Assembly: GCF_003932715.1 (NCBI RefSeq)
Contig: NZ_CP020700.1
Location: forward strand, 3,742,501-3,806,500
Direction of reading: 5' to 3'
Source of the DNA: Streptomyces tsukubensis
GTDB lineage: Bacteria > Actinomycetota > Actinomycetes > Streptomycetales > Streptomycetaceae
Length of the DNA stretch: 64,000 nucleotides
Both the position numbers and the translations under genes were made by a program. Below, piece by piece: positions 63,325 through 64,000 of this stretch (the first letter of the stretch is position 1; each line of letters begins with the position of its first letter). A model generated the notes under the pieces. It made no database searches and was not told the DNA's origin. It saw nothing but the letters and a program-made list of their open reading frames with translations.

Positions 63325-63409
63325 GGTAGCGTGTCCGAGCGGCCGAAGGAGCTCGCCTCGAAAGCGAGTGTGGCGCAAGTCACCGAGGGTTCAAATCCCT
63401 CCGCTACCG
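63325..63409 (+). tRNA. tRNA-Ser (anticodon CGA)
   Basis: 85 nt. Acceptor GGTAGCG/CGCTACC, discriminator G, anticodon loop CTCGAAA (CGA), long variable arm TGTGGCGCAAGTCACC, T-loop GTTCAAATC. Unlike tRNA-Ser(GGA) it does not encode CCA. Confidence 0.96.
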
Positions 63410-63415
63410 CTCTTA

Positions 63416-63452
63416 TCACCCCCTGAACTGCGGAAACGCAAGTCAGGGGGTG
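63416..63452 (+). terminator. Terminator after tRNA-Ser(CGA)
   Basis: CCCCCTGAACTGCG-GAAA-CGCAAGTCAGGGGG forms a near-perfect stem with a GAAA loop. Confidence 0.85.
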
Positions 63453-63615
63453 CTGTGCATCAGCAGCGGAAGCAGCCGCGGCCCGGCAGGCCACAACTGT
63501 CCCCGGTGGGTGGTACCCGGGAGGGTTCCAGCCCGTGTTCCGCCGATCCGGCGGCGATACGCTGATCGGAGAATCGCCGCACGGAGCGGGCCCCGGCCCG
63601 ACGAGGAGCGTATTC

Positions 63616-63960
63616 ATGACCACTGCCGCACTGGGCGGACCGTGCCCCCCGCCCATGCCCGAGCGAACCCCGAAGGCTTTGCGCGAGGCGATCTCCCAGC
63701 ACGCCCCGCAGCTGCTCGGCGATTTCGACGCCCACTGGAAGCGAGCCGTCGCCGACACGTACGACATCGCCCCGGTTCCCGCCTTTATGGCCCGCTGGTG
63801 GGGCGAGTACGCCATCGCACGCGATCCGCTCCTGGAAGAGCGGGTGCACCGCCTGGAGGACGACGCACGGGACGCGACCGATTCCGACCGGGCCAAGGCG
63901 CTTCTTGAGGAAGCCGGGCACATCCGCCGTGCCGCGCGCCAGACGGAGCCCGGCCGGTGA
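63616..63960 (+). CDS. DUF6247 family protein
   Basis: 114 residues. MPERTPKALREAISQHAPQLLGDFDAHWKRAVADTYDIAPVPAFMARWWGEYAIARDPLLEERVHRLEDDARD is the actinobacterial DUF6247 pattern, often the antitoxin-like partner of a RelE-type gene. GAGGAG eight bases before the ATG. Its TGA overlaps a GTG of a downstream frame. Confidence 0.8.
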   Translation: MTTAALGGPCPPPMPERTPKALREAISQHAPQLLGDFDAHWKRAVADTYDIAPVPAFMARWWGEYAIARDPLLEERVHRLEDDARDATDSDRAKALLEEAGHIRRAARQTEPGR

Positions 63961-64000
63961 CCGAGGGCTTCATGGGCCCACCGTGGCAGGCGGACTGGGT
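63957..64000 (+). CDS. Start of a downstream gene, cut by the window end
   Basis: GTG overlapping the DUF6247 stop opens (V)TEGFMGPPWQADWV with no stop before the end. By analogy with DUF6247 pairs this could be a RelE-type toxin. Too short to confirm. Confidence 0.35.
   Translation, partial: MTEGFMGPPWQADW

Overview
The window is high-GC actinobacterial chromosome, almost certainly Streptomyces or a close relative. The evidence is GC-rich third codon positions, frequent GTG starts, a mycothiol-dependent-type enzyme, an Lsr2-like nucleoid protein beside purS, a two-domain chitinase behind DasR-type operators, and the neighbourhood DUF3073 - purM - purF - purLQS - lsr2-like - tRNA-Gly - ABC/two-component - purC - purD - dnaX - ffs - tRNA-Ser, which I recall as the conserved core order of Streptomyces.

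Layout. (1) 0.1-10 kb: a DUF3073 protein, then purM and purF, a META lipoprotein, a DinB/MDMPI-type enzyme, an M23 peptidase with an ArsR regulator, and purL-purQ-purS joined by 4-bp overlaps. (2) 10-24 kb: Lsr2-like protein, three tRNA-Gly genes, a drug-export-type ABC pair followed by a DesK/DesR-like two-component pair, purC, an N,N-dimethylformamidase-like protein, a membrane protein resembling an M48 peptidase without its zinc motif, purD, dnaX, and the divergent SRP RNA and tRNA-Ser(GGA) genes. (3) 24.1-33.3 kb: an accessory zone built on the 3' end of tRNA-Ser(GGA). A perfect 114-bp copy of the tRNA end plus terminator lies 8.1 kb downstream, and a third diverged copy about 0.9 kb further on. 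The larger unit holds a second, archaeal-type aspartyl-tRNA synthetase behind what looks like a complete translational T-box riboswitch with a GAC (Asp) specifier. Facing it is an operon of a 119-aa unknown protein, a radical SAM/SPASM enzyme, a second radical SAM enzyme and a JmjC/cupin-like oxygenase. An XRE/TPR-type regulator and a HAD hydrolase complete it. The smaller unit holds a VapBC-type toxin-antitoxin pair. No integrase is visible. (4) 33.5-50.3 kb: CPA-type antiporter, a truncated RelE-like toxin with an intact XRE antitoxin, cupin, AhpD-like, DUF817, DUF2252 and DUF1266 proteins, a lipase, a divergent MFS/TetR pair, and a persulfide/sulfur module (rhodanese-DUF2892, CstR-like repressor, TauE exporter, metallo-beta-lactamase-rhodanese fusion) carrying three copies of one 14-bp operator. 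(5) 50.3-64 kb: LuxR-type regulator, GH18 chitinase, secreted HNH protein, small secreted protein, HhH-GPD protein, secreted M28 peptidase, HerA-like ATPase, VapB-like small protein, Cei-like envelope protein, upp, tadA with its partner gene, tRNA-Ser(CGA) and a DUF6247 gene.

How the genes work together. purM/F/L/Q/S/C/D supply most of de novo purine synthesis. The sulfur module probably senses persulfide through the CstR-like repressor and oxidises or exports it. The island is the most unusual part. A tRNA-sensing riboswitch on a second AspRS next to two radical SAM enzymes and an oxygenase suggests a small biosynthetic locus with a built-in resistance synthetase, the product perhaps acting on aspartyl-tRNA synthesis. 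That function is inference. The T-box, the att repeats and the gene order are read directly from the sequence.
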